A stretch of 64,000 nt of DNA from Xanthomonas campestris pv. badrii (lineage in GTDB: Bacteria; Pseudomonadota; Gammaproteobacteria; Xanthomonadales; Xanthomonadaceae). This document shows, piece by piece, positions 27,867 through 36,814 of the stretch. A program made the translations under genes and the position numbers. The notes beneath the pieces were generated by a model. That model was not told where the DNA came from. It ran no database searches and saw only the letters and a list, made by a program, of their open reading frames with translations. The stretch is taken from assembly GCF_012848175.1 (NCBI RefSeq), contig NZ_CP051651.1:4347501-4411500 (forward strand), in the 5' to 3' direction. The stretch's first letter is position 1. The number at the start of each line of letters is the position of its first letter.

Positions 27867-28965
27867 GTGGACCGTCCCGGCCGCCAAGCAGCTTGCCCAC
27901 GCCCAGGATCATTACCACGCCCTCAACCCGGGTGCGGCGGCGGCGATGGCGCGGCAGGTGCTGGAAGCCACCCGCACGCTGGCCGAACAACCCGGCCGTG
28001 GCCGCGCCGGCCGGGTGCCGGGCACCCGCGAATGGGTGGTCAAACAGACCCCGTACGTGCTGGTCTACCGTGTACGCCACGACACGCTGCAACTGCTGCA
28101 TGTCCAGCTGGACCCCAGCGACTGGCTGCCGCGCACCGACCCACTGATCGAACGCCTCGAGCCATGGATCGCCGCGCTGGTCAGCGCGTTGCTGCATGTG
28201 CTGATGCTGCTGATCCTGCTGTCGGCCTCCACGCCCACGGTGACGCCGCCGCAGGGCTCGGCCAGCGGTGGCCGCACCAAGGTGGACTTCGTCGGCGACA
28301 CCTACCAACCCCAGCAACCCACCCCGTCGCCAACGCCCACCCTGCCCTCGCCCACGCCAACGCCGGTACAGCCGCCACCGGCCGCATCGCCGGTGCAATC
28401 CACGCTGGTGCAGAACGCCAGGAACCCGGTGCCGCCGCAAGGCAGCACGCGCCGTGGCGCATCGACCGAACAGCGCCAGCCCCGGCCCGTGCAGCGCCCC
28501 ACTCCGCCGCAACCACCGGCCGAACCGTCATCGCCGCCGCAGCGCCGCCCGGAAACCTGGACCGGCCGTCCACCGGGCATGCTCGACGAACCGGCCGACG
28601 CCGCCGAAGACGGCACCGCGTACACGCCCACCATCAGCCAGGGCCGCCGCAACGACCGCAACAACGCCCAGCCCAGCATGGATATCGGCGGCTACCAGGT
28701 GTATTACGACGTGCGCAGCGAAACCCAGCTGCGGGTGTGGAAGGAACAGGGCATGCAGGAGATCGCCATCATCCTGCCCGGCACCCAGCAACGCATGGTC
28801 TGCCCGCTGGAGGTCGCGCTCAAACGCGGCTCCAGCAAATGCCGCCTGCTGCCGCCGGACTCGCCCGAACTGAAGAACATCGGCGACGCCCGCGAGGTCA
28901 TCAACATGATGGAGGTCTACCGCCAGGGCGAACCGGTCTGGCGCGGGCCGGGGCCGTATCGCTGA
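27853..28965 (+). CDS. RelE/ParE toxin domain fused in frame to a TonB-like membrane protein
   Basis: 370 residues. Residues 1-84 are a RelE/ParE-fold toxin (LRREWTVPAAKQLAHAQDHY; RVPGTREWVVKQTPYVLVYRV). Homology breaks at about residue 84 (LLHV), and the frame continues through LDPSDWLPRTDPLIERLEP into a transmembrane helix (106-125), a Pro/Thr/Gln-rich stretch (about 127-260) and a globular C-terminal domain (about 275-370) with two cysteines (VCPLEV, SKCRLL). The second half looks like a TonB-type periplasm-spanning protein. Either this is a true chimera or a deletion has joined a toxin to a neighbouring gene that once had its own start. ATG 27853 is used; TTG 27850 is adjacent. Confidence 0.75.
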   Translation: MLRREWTVPAAKQLAHAQDHYHALNPGAAAAMARQVLEATRTLAEQPGRGRAGRVPGTREWVVKQTPYVLVYRVRHDTLQLLHVQLDPSDWLPRTDPLIERLEPWIAALVSALLHVLMLLILLSASTPTVTPPQGSASGGRTKVDFVGDTYQPQQPTPSPTPTLPSPTPTPVQPPPAASPVQSTLVQNARNPVPPQGSTRRGASTEQRQPRPVQRPTPPQPPAEPSSPPQRRPETWTGRPPGMLDEPADAAEDGTAYTPTISQGRRNDRNNAQPSMDIGGYQVYYDVRSETQLRVWKEQGMQEIAIILPGTQQRMVCPLEVALKRGSSKCRLLPPDSPELKNIGDAREVINMMEVYRQGEPVWRGPGPYR

Positions 28966-29260
28966 GGGCGCGGACGCAACTGCGTTCGCTCACGGTGCGG
29001 CATCGTTGGCGAGCGCCGGTGGGCCATGCATGCATGGGTCGGCAGCCAGCCTGAGTGCATCACTGGATCGGCACCCGTGCGCTCTGGCCAACTCTGAGCG
29101 GAGCAGGCCGTAGCGCGCAGTCGTCAGGTGGATGAACAGCGCGGTCAGAATCGGCAAGTACGAAGGAGCCGGGCATGGGCATCGACGGCGCCCGCCCGGC
29201 ACTGCGCAGCAGGTGGATGAGCAGCACGTGACCTGGCAGTGCGGTCGCGCAGAAAAGGCC

Positions 29261-30529
29261 TCACCCCACCCGCCGCAATGCATCTTCCATCGGACCAAAC
29301 ACGATCTGCCGCAGCAGGCGCGCCTCACCGGGATCCACCGCATGCGTGGCGCCTTGCTCGTAGCTCTGCAATACGGCATGCGACTCTCGCCTGATCGCGG
29401 TCGCCAGTTCGTCCAGGTGCCGCAACGTCAGTTTTGCTGGTACGCCGATGGAGTTGCCGAACGCGGCGACATCATCGCGGCCAATGTCTGCAAAGCGGCG
29501 GATAGTGCCCATCGGGAAAACCAATTCGTCCAAGCCCCAGTCGGGGGCCTTGTAGACGCTGGTGCTGAGCAGGTCGTAATGCGGAGCGAGCTCCCATCCA
29601 TTGGCGCCGCGCAGAAAGCTCAGATTCTTGAGGTGGGCGTCGCTGTTGCCTATAAAGAAGTTGAACACCTGCCAGCGCAGCAGCGCAATGCGGGTGGCCG
29701 CAGGCATGCGACTGATACGCTCCAGTGCCCGCAGGCTGTCGCTTGTGGCCTGCTGATATTTGTAGAGCCGGTCCAGCGACAGTAGCTGGCAGCCATCCAA
29801 GGCATAGCCACGCCTTGCCTGCAGCCCATCGCCTCGCCGGTCGAAGCGGCGAACGATGTAAACCGGCTCCGGCACGCGACGCACGACCACCTGCGGCACC
29901 GGCAATCGGCATGCAGCGGCCAGCTGCATGCAGAACCATTCGTTGATCGCGCTGTGGGGGTAGTCGTCCACCGCTTCGTGATCGGGCTTGAGGATGTGGG
30001 TGGAGGCGGCCCTGCCTACCGGCTCCCACAGCTGCCCCGCATCCAGCACCACCGCCAGCTTGTGCTGGGCGCCTGCCAACGACATGCGCTTGGGTGCGCC
30101 ATGGATCAGCGGCTGCCGGGGCAAGGCGCGAATGCGCGCAGAGAGATCGGCATCGGTCAGCGGCTGCAGCGCCGGCGGCGGCAGTTGCTGGCCTGGCCGC
30201 AGCAAGGTCAACGCGCCGGCCGACTCCGGGCCGAACCGCTGCAACAGGCCGAAGGCATCGGCCGCGTCGATGCCGGCATCGCTGGCGATCAGCCGGCGTC
30301 CGCCCTCTTCGGGCAGCAGGTTGTCGAAGAACCACTGCACCGGGCGTTGGCTACCGCCATCGACAATCTCTTCCGCGCTGCGCGGTAGTGCAGGCGACAG
30401 ATCGAAGCCTTCGCTGCGCCATACCGGGTCGTAGACGAGCGCCCAGAGATTACCTTGCTCCCGCAGCTCTCCAACACGGCGATCTTCCAGCCACAGCTCC
30501 AGGCTGCGCGGCGCCCCGGCAATGCTCAT
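29261..30529 (-). CDS. hipA: HipA-type serine/threonine kinase toxin
   Basis: 422 residues with the HipA N-terminal domain (couple_hipA: LELWLEDRRVGELREQGNLW) and C-terminal kinase domain. Key motifs are SLAGAQHKLAV, the catalytic loop FFIGNSDAHLKN (Asp, His, Lys, Asn) and the metal-binding APHYDLLST. HipA toxins phosphorylate an aminoacyl-tRNA synthetase and induce dormancy. The ATG at 30529 overlaps the hipB stop as ATGA. The frame is intact, so the toxin looks active. Confidence 0.92.
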   Translation of the reverse strand: MSIAGAPRSLELWLEDRRVGELREQGNLWALVYDPVWRSEGFDLSPALPRSAEEIVDGGSQRPVQWFFDNLLPEEGGRRLIASDAGIDAADAFGLLQRFGPESAGALTLLRPGQQLPPPALQPLTDADLSARIRALPRQPLIHGAPKRMSLAGAQHKLAVVLDAGQLWEPVGRAASTHILKPDHEAVDDYPHSAINEWFCMQLAAACRLPVPQVVVRRVPEPVYIVRRFDRRGDGLQARRGYALDGCQLLSLDRLYKYQQATSDSLRALERISRMPAATRIALLRWQVFNFFIGNSDAHLKNLSFLRGANGWELAPHYDLLSTSVYKAPDWGLDELVFPMGTIRRFADIGRDDVAAFGNSIGVPAKLTLRHLDELATAIRRESHAVLQSYEQGATHAVDPGEARLLRQIVFGPMEDALRRVG

Positions 30530-30777
30530 GCGGAAAGTTTGGTGACCGGTGCCGATAGCTCCACCGGCAAATCCAGTTGCACCTGTATCCCCAATTGGCG
30601 CAACAGTTCGAACACGCGGCCCAGTTGCACGGTGTCCTTGCCGCGCTCCACATTGCCCAGCACGACGTGGCTGGTACCGGCCAACGCAGCCAGGTCGTCC
30701 TGTCGCAGGCCTTGTGCCTTTCGCACCGCGCGGACGTATGCGCCTATGTCGGATGCCTGTTCGATTGTGATGCGCAT
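30526..30777 (-). CDS. hipB: HipB antitoxin, XRE family
   Basis: 83-residue helix-turn-helix protein: RAVRKAQGLRQDDLAALAGTSHVVLGNVERGKDTVQL is a clear XRE DNA-binding domain, with a beta-rich tail (QVQLDLPVELS). It neutralises HipA and represses the operon. ATG 30777 is chosen over the TTG-type start at 30789. Two matching operators lie upstream (30800-30817 and 30850-30867). Confidence 0.92.
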   Translation of the reverse strand: MRITIEQASDIGAYVRAVRKAQGLRQDDLAALAGTSHVVLGNVERGKDTVQLGRVFELLRQLGIQVQLDLPVELSAPVTKLSA

Positions 30778-30799
30778 GAAGAGTACCACCCATTGAAAA

Positions 30800-30817
30800 T
30801 CTAAATTGGACTTTAGA
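30800..30817. promoter_or_regulatory. HipB operator 1, TCTAA-N8-TTAGA
   Basis: Perfect inverted repeat TCTAA(N8)TTAGA; with flanks it extends to 7-bp arms ATCTAAA/TTTAGAT. The arm and N8 spacing match the design of known HipB operators (5-bp arms, N8). It overlaps the end of the hipB -10 box, 22 bp before the start codon. Confidence 0.8.
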
Positions 30818-30844
30818 TTATCGCCATGTGCGCACGAGAGGCAA
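30817..30844 (-). promoter_or_regulatory. hipB: hipBA promoter
   Basis: On the minus strand, TTGCCT (-35, 30844-30839) and GATAAT (-10, 30822-30817) are separated by 16 bp, reading toward hipB. One operator abuts the -10 and the other lies just upstream of the -35, so HipB binding to both would occlude it. Confidence 0.6.
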
Positions 30845-30849
30845 TCGAT

Positions 30850-30867
30850 TCTAATGTCTGCTTTAGA
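30850..30867. promoter_or_regulatory. HipB operator 2, TCTAA-N8-TTAGA
   Basis: Second copy of exactly the same inverted repeat, with its centre 50 bp from operator 1, close to five helical turns, so that two HipB dimers would sit on the same DNA face. Confidence 0.8.
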
Positions 30868-31138
30868 TTCCTCCTTGGAAGCGCGTGTAGCAGATAAAAA
30901 AGAACGCCTGCGTTAGTTCTTTAAGTGTGGTTGGCGCGATCACACCGCTGCACAACGGGCCATGCATCCGACTGCCTCCAGGACTATGACCCACCGACTG
31001 CCGTTTTGGCAGCAAGACGGCCAAAGATCGGCCACGTCGACCGGATCTCGCACGTGACGCACTTGCCTGGCCGGAAACTCGCTACAGTTTGCAAAGATGG
31101 TCTTCTCCGCCGTCCCACCTACACCTCCAAGGATCCGC

Positions 31139-32761
31139 ATGTCCCTGCATCGTCTTGCACCTCGTCTTGGCCTGGCCATTGGCCTGCTGTGCGCCTGCGC
31201 TGCGCACGCTGCCGAGCCGATAGCTGCCCATCGCCTGCTGCGCGTGACGCTGGGCGGGGCGACCGACCAGCCCACCTCCGGGCGGTTGCTGGTGTTCGCC
31301 ACCCTGGCCAAGGATGCCCAGGCCGAGGCCAAGCAGGGCAGTAAGGACGGCAAGGTGGAAGCGGTGGATACCAACCCGTTCCGCCCCAGCGCCACCGCGG
31401 TGGCGGCGCAGGAGGTGACCGGGCTGGTGCCGGGCGGCAGCGTGCAGATCGACCTGGACAATATCGCCTTCCCCAGCGGGTTTTCCGCGCTGCCGGCCGG
31501 CGACTATCTGTTGCAGGCGGTGCTGGATCCGAACCACAGCTACGGCTACATGGGCCGCGATGGCGGCGACCTGCTGAGCGCCGTCACCCCGGTCACCCTG
31601 GGCGGCAAGACCGCAGCGCTGCCGACGCTGACGCTGAGCACCCAGCTGCCGGCCTCGGACGACCCGTGGCAGGTCTCGCCGCGCGCGCCGCAAGCCGTGC
31701 GCGATGCCGTGCCCGAGGCCAAGTTGCACAGCGCCGATGCCTCGATGGTGAGCCCGGCATTGAGCGCGTTCTGGGGCCGGCCGGTCTGGCTGCGCGCCCG
31801 CGTGCTGACGCCGCCCGGCTACGACGCCAAGGCCGCCACGCGCTATCCCACCGTCTACGTCACCCACGGCTTCGGCGGCAACTACAACCGCTTTGCCGGC
31901 AGCATCGCCAGCGCCTGGAGCGCGATGGCGGCCAAGCAGATGCCGCCGATGATCTGGGTCTTCCTGGACCAGTCCACGCCCACCGGCACCCATGAATTCG
32001 CCGATTCGGTCAACAACGGCCCCTGGGGCACGGCGCTGACCCAGGAGCTGATTCCCGCGCTGGAAAAGCAGTACAGGATGGATGGCAAGGCCAGCGGCCG
32101 CTTCCTCAACGGGCACTCCTCCGGCGGCTGGGCCACGCTGTGGCTGCAGACCCGCTACCCCAAGCTGTTCGGCGGCACCTGGTCCACATCGCCCGATTCC
32201 AGCAACTTCCATGACTTCACCGGGCCGGATCTGTACGCACCCAACGCCAACATGTACCGGCGCGCGGACGGCAGCCAGGTGCCGTTGATCCGCGACCATG
32301 GCAAGGTGGTGGCCGATCTGGAAACCTTCGCCAAGCTCGAACGCGTGCTGGGCCCGTACGGCGGCCAGTTCACCTCGTTCGACTGGGTATTCTCCCCGCG
32401 CGGGCCCGACGGCCGCCCGCTGCCGATGTTCGACCGCGACAGCGGCAAGGTGGACCCGGACGTGGTGGCCTACTGGCGCACGCACTACGACATTTCTGCC
32501 CGGGTCGCCGCGCAGTGGCCCACGCTCAAGCCCGACCTGGACGGCAAGATCCACCTGATCGTCGGCACCGCCGACACGTTCTACCTGGATGGCGCGGCGC
32601 GCAAATTCCAGGCGGTGCTGGACGGGCTGGGCGCCAGGAGCGACTTCCGCTACCTGGAAGGCCGCACCCACTTCGACCTGTACGCCGAAGGCGAGGACAA
32701 CAACGCCTTGATGAAGAAGATCGCCTGGGAGATGTACGCAGTGGCGCGCCCGAAGCGGTGA
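31139..32761 (+). CDS. Secreted esterase (esterase D-like alpha/beta hydrolase)
   Basis: 540 residues. A cleavable signal peptide (about residues 1-27, LAIGLLCACAAHAAEP) is followed by an N-terminal beta domain of about 180 residues and a putative-esterase alpha/beta hydrolase domain. The nucleophile elbow is GHSSGG and the oxyanion region is YVTHGFGGNYN; a late histidine is in LEGRTHFDLY. It acts in the periplasm or outside the cell; the substrate is unknown. The ATG at 31139 is chosen because the 14 codons upstream in the frame would block the signal peptide. Confidence 0.85.
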   Translation: MSLHRLAPRLGLAIGLLCACAAHAAEPIAAHRLLRVTLGGATDQPTSGRLLVFATLAKDAQAEAKQGSKDGKVEAVDTNPFRPSATAVAAQEVTGLVPGGSVQIDLDNIAFPSGFSALPAGDYLLQAVLDPNHSYGYMGRDGGDLLSAVTPVTLGGKTAALPTLTLSTQLPASDDPWQVSPRAPQAVRDAVPEAKLHSADASMVSPALSAFWGRPVWLRARVLTPPGYDAKAATRYPTVYVTHGFGGNYNRFAGSIASAWSAMAAKQMPPMIWVFLDQSTPTGTHEFADSVNNGPWGTALTQELIPALEKQYRMDGKASGRFLNGHSSGGWATLWLQTRYPKLFGGTWSTSPDSSNFHDFTGPDLYAPNANMYRRADGSQVPLIRDHGKVVADLETFAKLERVLGPYGGQFTSFDWVFSPRGPDGRPLPMFDRDSGKVDPDVVAYWRTHYDISARVAAQWPTLKPDLDGKIHLIVGTADTFYLDGAARKFQAVLDGLGARSDFRYLEGRTHFDLYAEGEDNNALMKKIAWEMYAVARPKR

Positions 32762-32913
32762 GTGCGCCGCCGCGCGCACGTCGCCCTGACATCGACTGTT
32801 TCAGGCCTTGCTCGCCCTGCACCGGGTACAGGTGGTGCAGGGGATCGATGCCGATAGTGGTGGTGTAGCGGGCCGTGCCGGGCAGACGATGGTCCTGCCG
32901 GGCCCCCGCTTGC

Positions 32914-33315
32914 TCACGCCGAGCGCATCGGCAGTTCCCATTCCATCTGTTGCCTGAGCACCAGCAGCAGCACCTTGAGGCGGCCGGCGCGCACCATGGC
33001 GGCCGGCGTCTGGCCATCCAGCGCGCTTATCGGTTCGCGGAACCAGCGGATCAGGCTCTCGTTGTTGCCGCCGTGCAGTGCCCAGGCGTGGCACACGATT
33101 TCACCCAGCGCCTCGATCCCGTCACTGCCCAGCAGCTTGAGATGCTCCGGGGTGAACTTGAACATCGACAGCACCAGTTCCGCATCGGCGGCCTTGCCGT
33201 GTTCCACGCGCATCTGCTCGCTGTGCACGGTGCTGTAGCTGGACGGCTGCGCACGCAAGGCTTCGGCCCGGCGCATGCCGGTGAGCAGTGAGGCGATGAG
33301 GTCGGCGCGTTCCAT
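32914..33315 (-). CDS. Hypothetical protein, possible antitoxin-like C terminus
   Basis: 133 residues, soluble. The end (WFREPISALDGQTPAAMVRAG) loosely recalls the DUF2384/MbcA-ParS toxin-binding domain, but no adjacent RES-type toxin is present. The start at 33315 (ATG) is the only good one. It stands alone between the esterase and a secreted protein gene. Function unknown. Confidence 0.65.
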   Translation of the reverse strand: MERADLIASLLTGMRRAEALRAQPSSYSTVHSEQMRVEHGKAADAELVLSMFKFTPEHLKLLGSDGIEALGEIVCHAWALHGGNNESLIRWFREPISALDGQTPAAMVRAGRLKVLLLVLRQQMEWELPMRSA

Positions 33316-33569
33316 GGGTGATCCGGCAGTGTCTTGCGCGCACGCTAGCGGTGGCGCTGCCGGCGCTCAATCGGGAGTCTCCCGACAGCCGATAGGCAGG
33401 TCAGCGGGCGTTGTCGTCGGATGACGGTGCCGATCCCCGCTTCAGACCGCGCCCGATCGCCTCGACGGGATTTAACGAAGCGCTTGCTAGCATCCGGGCG
33501 CGTCATCGGCAGCAGCCCTGCCCGGCCGGGCTGTCGTCATTGGAGTGCCATCTCATGAGGAGTTGTCAG

Positions 33570-34025
33570 ATGCCCTGGAAATCCGCGCTTGCCTTGCTTG
33601 CCCTGTCCACCGCCGCACTGCCGGCGCTGGCCCAGTCCGACCGCCAGGTGGCCGAGGACATGATCACCCGCTCAGCCAATGTCTGCCCTGGCCACAGCAC
33701 CGAGCGCACTTCGCCCACCGTCAAGGCCGTGCCCGTGGGCGCGTTGCGCGTGATGCTGGAACGTGGCCTGGTGATGTGCCCGGACCGCCGCCTGGACGCC
33801 GCTGCGCTGGCCGTGTTCTACGGTCGCCTTGGCGTGTTCGCCTGGAACCCTGAAGTGCCTGCCGCCAAGACCGTGATCGTCCAGCAGATCGGCGCGATGA
33901 CCCGCAAGGACGACTACCCGGTCGAAACGCTGGTATGGGACGCCAAGGGCACTGCGCTCAAGCAGCAGACCGTGCCGATGTTCGAACCGCGCCCCGGCGC
34001 GGCGGTGTTGTACAAAGTGCGTTGA
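33570..34025 (+). CDS. Secreted hypothetical protein
   Basis: 151 residues. The signal peptide MPWKSALALLALSTAALPALAQ would be cleaved after ALAQ; the mature part has two cysteines (NVCPG, VMCPDRR) that could pair in the periplasm. The ATG at 33570 is preferred because AGGAG lies eight bases upstream; an in-frame ATG at 33555 spoils the leader. No family recognised. Confidence 0.72.
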   Translation: MPWKSALALLALSTAALPALAQSDRQVAEDMITRSANVCPGHSTERTSPTVKAVPVGALRVMLERGLVMCPDRRLDAAALAVFYGRLGVFAWNPEVPAAKTVIVQQIGAMTRKDDYPVETLVWDAKGTALKQQTVPMFEPRPGAAVLYKVR

Positions 34026-34178
34026 GTACAGGGGCGAGCGCGGTGAGGCATTCCCGCGCTCGTCCCATCGCCTGGCCGCTCATCGCCAAGGCAACGCCAT
34101 CACATCTCGGCGCGCGCTACGCAGCGGTGGTTGCCGCGGCGCAGATGCCCGCCGCCAACTGTACGTCCAGTGCAGCCG

Positions 34179-34658
34179 TCAAAGCCCCAGGTCGGACAGG
34201 CTTGGGTGCGCATCGGGCCTGCGCCCGAGCGGCCAATGGAACTTGCGCTCGGATTCCTGGATGGGCAGGTCGTTGATCGAGGAGTGACGTGCGCGCATCA
34301 AGCCATCGGCATCGTATTCCCAGTTCTCGTTGCCGTAGGAGCGGAACCAGTTGCCGGAATCGTCGCGCCATTCGTAGGCATAGCGCACTGCGATGCGGTT
34401 TTCGGTGAAGGCCCACAGCTCCTTGATGAGCCGGTACTCCAGTTCCCTGGCCCACTTGCGTTCAAGAAACGCCTGCGCCTGGTCGCGGCCGGTGACGAAC
34501 TCGGCGCGGTTGCGCCAGCGTGTGTCCACGCTATAGGCCTGCGCCACCTTGGCCGCATCGCGGCTGTTCCAGCCGTCTTCGGCCCAGCGCACTTTCAGCA
34601 AGGCGGTGTCGTGGGTGAATGGCGGCAGCGGTGGGCGGGACGATGCAGACGATGACAT
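34179..34658 (-). CDS. NTF2-like protein, DUF1348
   Basis: 159 residues with the DUF1348 pattern: [36 protein letters not shown] and a C-terminal [13 protein letters not shown]. These are small cytoplasmic NTF2-fold proteins of unknown activity. It follows the tetR gene on the same strand with 39 bp between, so it is probably its co-transcribed target. ATG 34658 follows a weak AGGAG-like leader. Confidence 0.85.
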   Translation of the reverse strand: MSSSASSRPPLPPFTHDTALLKVRWAEDGWNSRDAAKVAQAYSVDTRWRNRAEFVTGRDQAQAFLERKWARELEYRLIKELWAFTENRIAVRYAYEWRDDSGNWFRSYGNENWEYDADGLMRARHSSINDLPIQESERKFHWPLGRRPDAHPSLSDLGL

Positions 34659-34697
34659 GGCAACACTCCTCAAGGAAGGTAAAAACACGCAGGGGCG

Positions 34698-35258
34698 CTA
34701 CCCGAGCAACCGACGGGCAGCGTGTTGGGCGGTGGTTGCAGCGTCCGTCCCGCCAAAGACCAAAGCGACGGCGATGGCACCGTCGATCAACACCAATAAT
34801 TGCTGCGCCAGCGCATCCGGGTCTGGTCGGCCGGTGGCCACCACCAGGCTGTGCAGATACGCGTAAAGGCGCTGCTTGTGCGCGCGTGCCGCCCTGCGGA
34901 TCACATGAGTCGGATCGCCGGTCTCACCGGCCGCATTGAGAAACGCGCAGCCATGGAAGCGGCTGTCGGCAAACCACTCCTGCAGCGCGTCGAAGCACGA
35001 CAGCAGGCGCGCCACCGGATCCTCGCTCTGCGAGGTGGCCGCCTCGAACCACGCCATCCAGCGCTCGTCGCGGCGCAGCAAGGCCGCTTCCACCAACGCG
35101 TCCTTGGTTGGATATAGGCGATAGAGCGTCTTGCGCGCCACCCCGGACGCCTTGACGATCGCCTCCATGCCGGTGGCATGGATACCGCCGGCATAGATCA
35201 GGCGCTCGGTAGCGTCGAGCAAGGCTGCATTGGGCTGGGCGTCGGGGAGCAAGGACAT
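34698..35258 (-). CDS. TetR family repressor
   Basis: 186 residues. The N-terminal helix-turn-helix is GMEAIVKASGVARKTLYRLY; the C-terminal ligand domain contains FHGCAFLNAAGE, typical of the TetR_C group related to AcrR-type regulators. ATG 35258 follows 11 bp after a strong inverted-repeat operator, implying autoregulation of itself and the DUF1348 gene. Confidence 0.9.
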   Translation of the reverse strand: MSLLPDAQPNAALLDATERLIYAGGIHATGMEAIVKASGVARKTLYRLYPTKDALVEAALLRRDERWMAWFEAATSQSEDPVARLLSCFDALQEWFADSRFHGCAFLNAAGETGDPTHVIRRAARAHKQRLYAYLHSLVVATGRPDPDALAQQLLVLIDGAIAVALVFGGTDAATTAQHAARRLLG

Positions 35259-35268
35259 GGGGCGGCCA

Positions 35269-35307
35269 GAGAATGATCGTTCTCGGAAAGGTAGAACGAT
35301 CATTCTC
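35269..35307. promoter_or_regulatory. TetR operator, 15-bp perfect inverted repeat
   Basis: Arms GAGAATGATCGTTCT (35269-35283) and its exact reverse complement (35293-35307) are separated by 9 bp. Each arm is itself nearly palindromic around GATC. The site ends 11 bp before the tetR ATG and is the obvious autoregulatory operator. Confidence 0.82.
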
Positions 35308-35504
35308 CGATGTCAACTGCGCGCGTGTCTCTGAAGCGACGATCGGCCGGCCGCCGTTCGCCTGCCTGGAGCCTGTCGATTGATTGGACGCAGGAAGCGT
35401 GGATCAGAGATAGTGGTCGCCTGCTGACAGGCACGCCCGCCTACGGCAGCGGGGGTGCATCGCCACCCTCCGATCGGATTTCTTGTTGTCCACCCAACCT
35501 TGCT

Positions 35505-35792
35505 CTAGCCGCTCAACCGTTGTTCGTGGATCTCATCGACAATGCGGCGCAGTGCCCGTGCGGCGGTAAAGATCTCCTCGCCCATGACTGGCACGCTGCC
35601 TGCGTCCAGCGCCGCGCGCCCGCACACCGCCACCATGTCGCTTTGCGCGGTAATCGTGCGCAGCAGTGTGTGGAAGCGGTCGATCTGCTCGATGGTGACG
35701 CCGAAGGCGAGTTGCTCTGGCCGCATCAGCGAGCTGCTCATCAACGATGTGCGTGGTCGCTTAGCGGTCTTCCGGGGTTTCGATATCGTCAT
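35505..35792 (-). CDS. Small hypothetical protein
   Basis: 95 residues from ATG 35792. A basic N terminus is followed by a helical stretch (TIEQIDRFHTLLRTITAQSD; EEIFTAARALRRIVDEIHEQ). A later ATG at 35741 is possible. No domain recognised; the amphipathic helices argue that it is coding. It stands alone, divergent from the upstream genes. Confidence 0.6.
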   Translation of the reverse strand: MTISKPRKTAKRPRTSLMSSSLMRPEQLAFGVTIEQIDRFHTLLRTITAQSDMVAVCGRAALDAGSVPVMGEEIFTAARALRRIVDEIHEQRLSG

Positions 35793-35917
35793 GGCAGTGG
35801 CGCTCGACGTCTGCAGACGGGATGTCCGTGGGCTCACGCTAGCGCAGTATCTGAGATATCTGAAACTCAGATAATGCAAGCCAACATCGTCGGCTTGCGC
35901 GTGTGACTGCCGCCGTC

Positions 35918-36814
35918 TCACGCTGACTGCATTGGCCCAACCGTCGCGGTGAACTGTCTCGGTTCACCACTCATCGGATCCTCGAACCCCAGCGTGTGCG
36001 CAAACAGCTGCAACGGGCGATCAAGATCATCCGGCTGCTGCGCTTGCAGCTCCGGATAGAAGCGGTCGTGCAGGATCGGGGCGCCCAATGCGGCCATATG
36101 CACGCGCAGCTGATGCTTGCGGCCGGTGACTGGCTCCAGCCGATACGTCCAGGTGTCCGCACCGCGCGCCACGACCTCGATCCAGGTTTCGCTGTTGGCC
36201 TCGCCCACGCCCTCGCACATGCGGAAGAACGGCTCGCCCGGCTGCAGCCGGCTGCGATGCACATGGGGAAACGTCAGCCCTGGCAGCGGCGGTGCCACCG
36301 CCAGATAGTGCTTGCGAATACGCCGCTTGCGAAACAGCGCCTGGTAGACCCCGCGCGTGGCCGGGTTGGCCGAAAACAGCACCAGCCCGGCGGTGTCGCG
36401 GTCGATGCGGTGCAGCGGCACCAGCGACGGATTATCCAAGCGCAGTGCCAGCCGGGTCAGCAAGGTCTCGCGCACGTAGGCGCCTGCGGGAACCACCGGA
36501 AGGAAGTGCGGCTTGCAGGCCACGATCACCTGCGCATCGGCATGCACCACCGTTTCCGTTGCCGCAATGACCGGCTCATCGACGACTTCGCGGAAGTAAA
36601 ACAATTCCGCGCCCAGTCGGTAGGGCGCATCGACATCGATTACCTGGTGCTGTGCATCCAGCACACGGCCACGCGCAAAGCGGGCGCGCCACGTGGCGAC
36701 GTCCACGCCCGGGAAACTCGCGCACAGCGCCTGCAGCACGGTGCCCCAGGGACCGGCCGGAAGTTGGAAGCGGCTGGCAGGAATGCCATCGCGGAGTGGG
36801 CGGGCAGCAGACAT
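35918..36814 (-). CDS. RluA-family pseudouridine synthase
   Basis: 298 residues. The catalytic aspartate lies in VPLHRIDRDTAGLVLFS, and the C-terminal motif GRKHQLRVHMAALGAPI is standard for RluA/RluC/RluD enzymes, which isomerise uridine in rRNA or tRNA. Unusually, YRLGAELFYFREVVDEP precedes the catalytic domain rather than an S4 domain, as in the subgroup sometimes labelled RluA-like ylyB/TruC. ATG 36814 is chosen; the upstream open extension to 37018 has no family match. Confidence 0.9.
   Translation of the reverse strand: MSAARPLRDGIPASRFQLPAGPWGTVLQALCASFPGVDVATWRARFARGRVLDAQHQVIDVDAPYRLGAELFYFREVVDEPVIAATETVVHADAQVIVACKPHFLPVVPAGAYVRETLLTRLALRLDNPSLVPLHRIDRDTAGLVLFSANPATRGVYQALFRKRRIRKHYLAVAPPLPGLTFPHVHRSRLQPGEPFFRMCEGVGEANSETWIEVVARGADTWTYRLEPVTGRKHQLRVHMAALGAPILHDRFYPELQAQQPDDLDRPLQLFAHTLGFEDPMSGEPRQFTATVGPMQSA

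Noticed and set aside
28990..29379. 129-codon minus-strand frame downstream of hipA
   Set aside because: Overlaps the hipA 3' end in another frame and has no domain or start signal.
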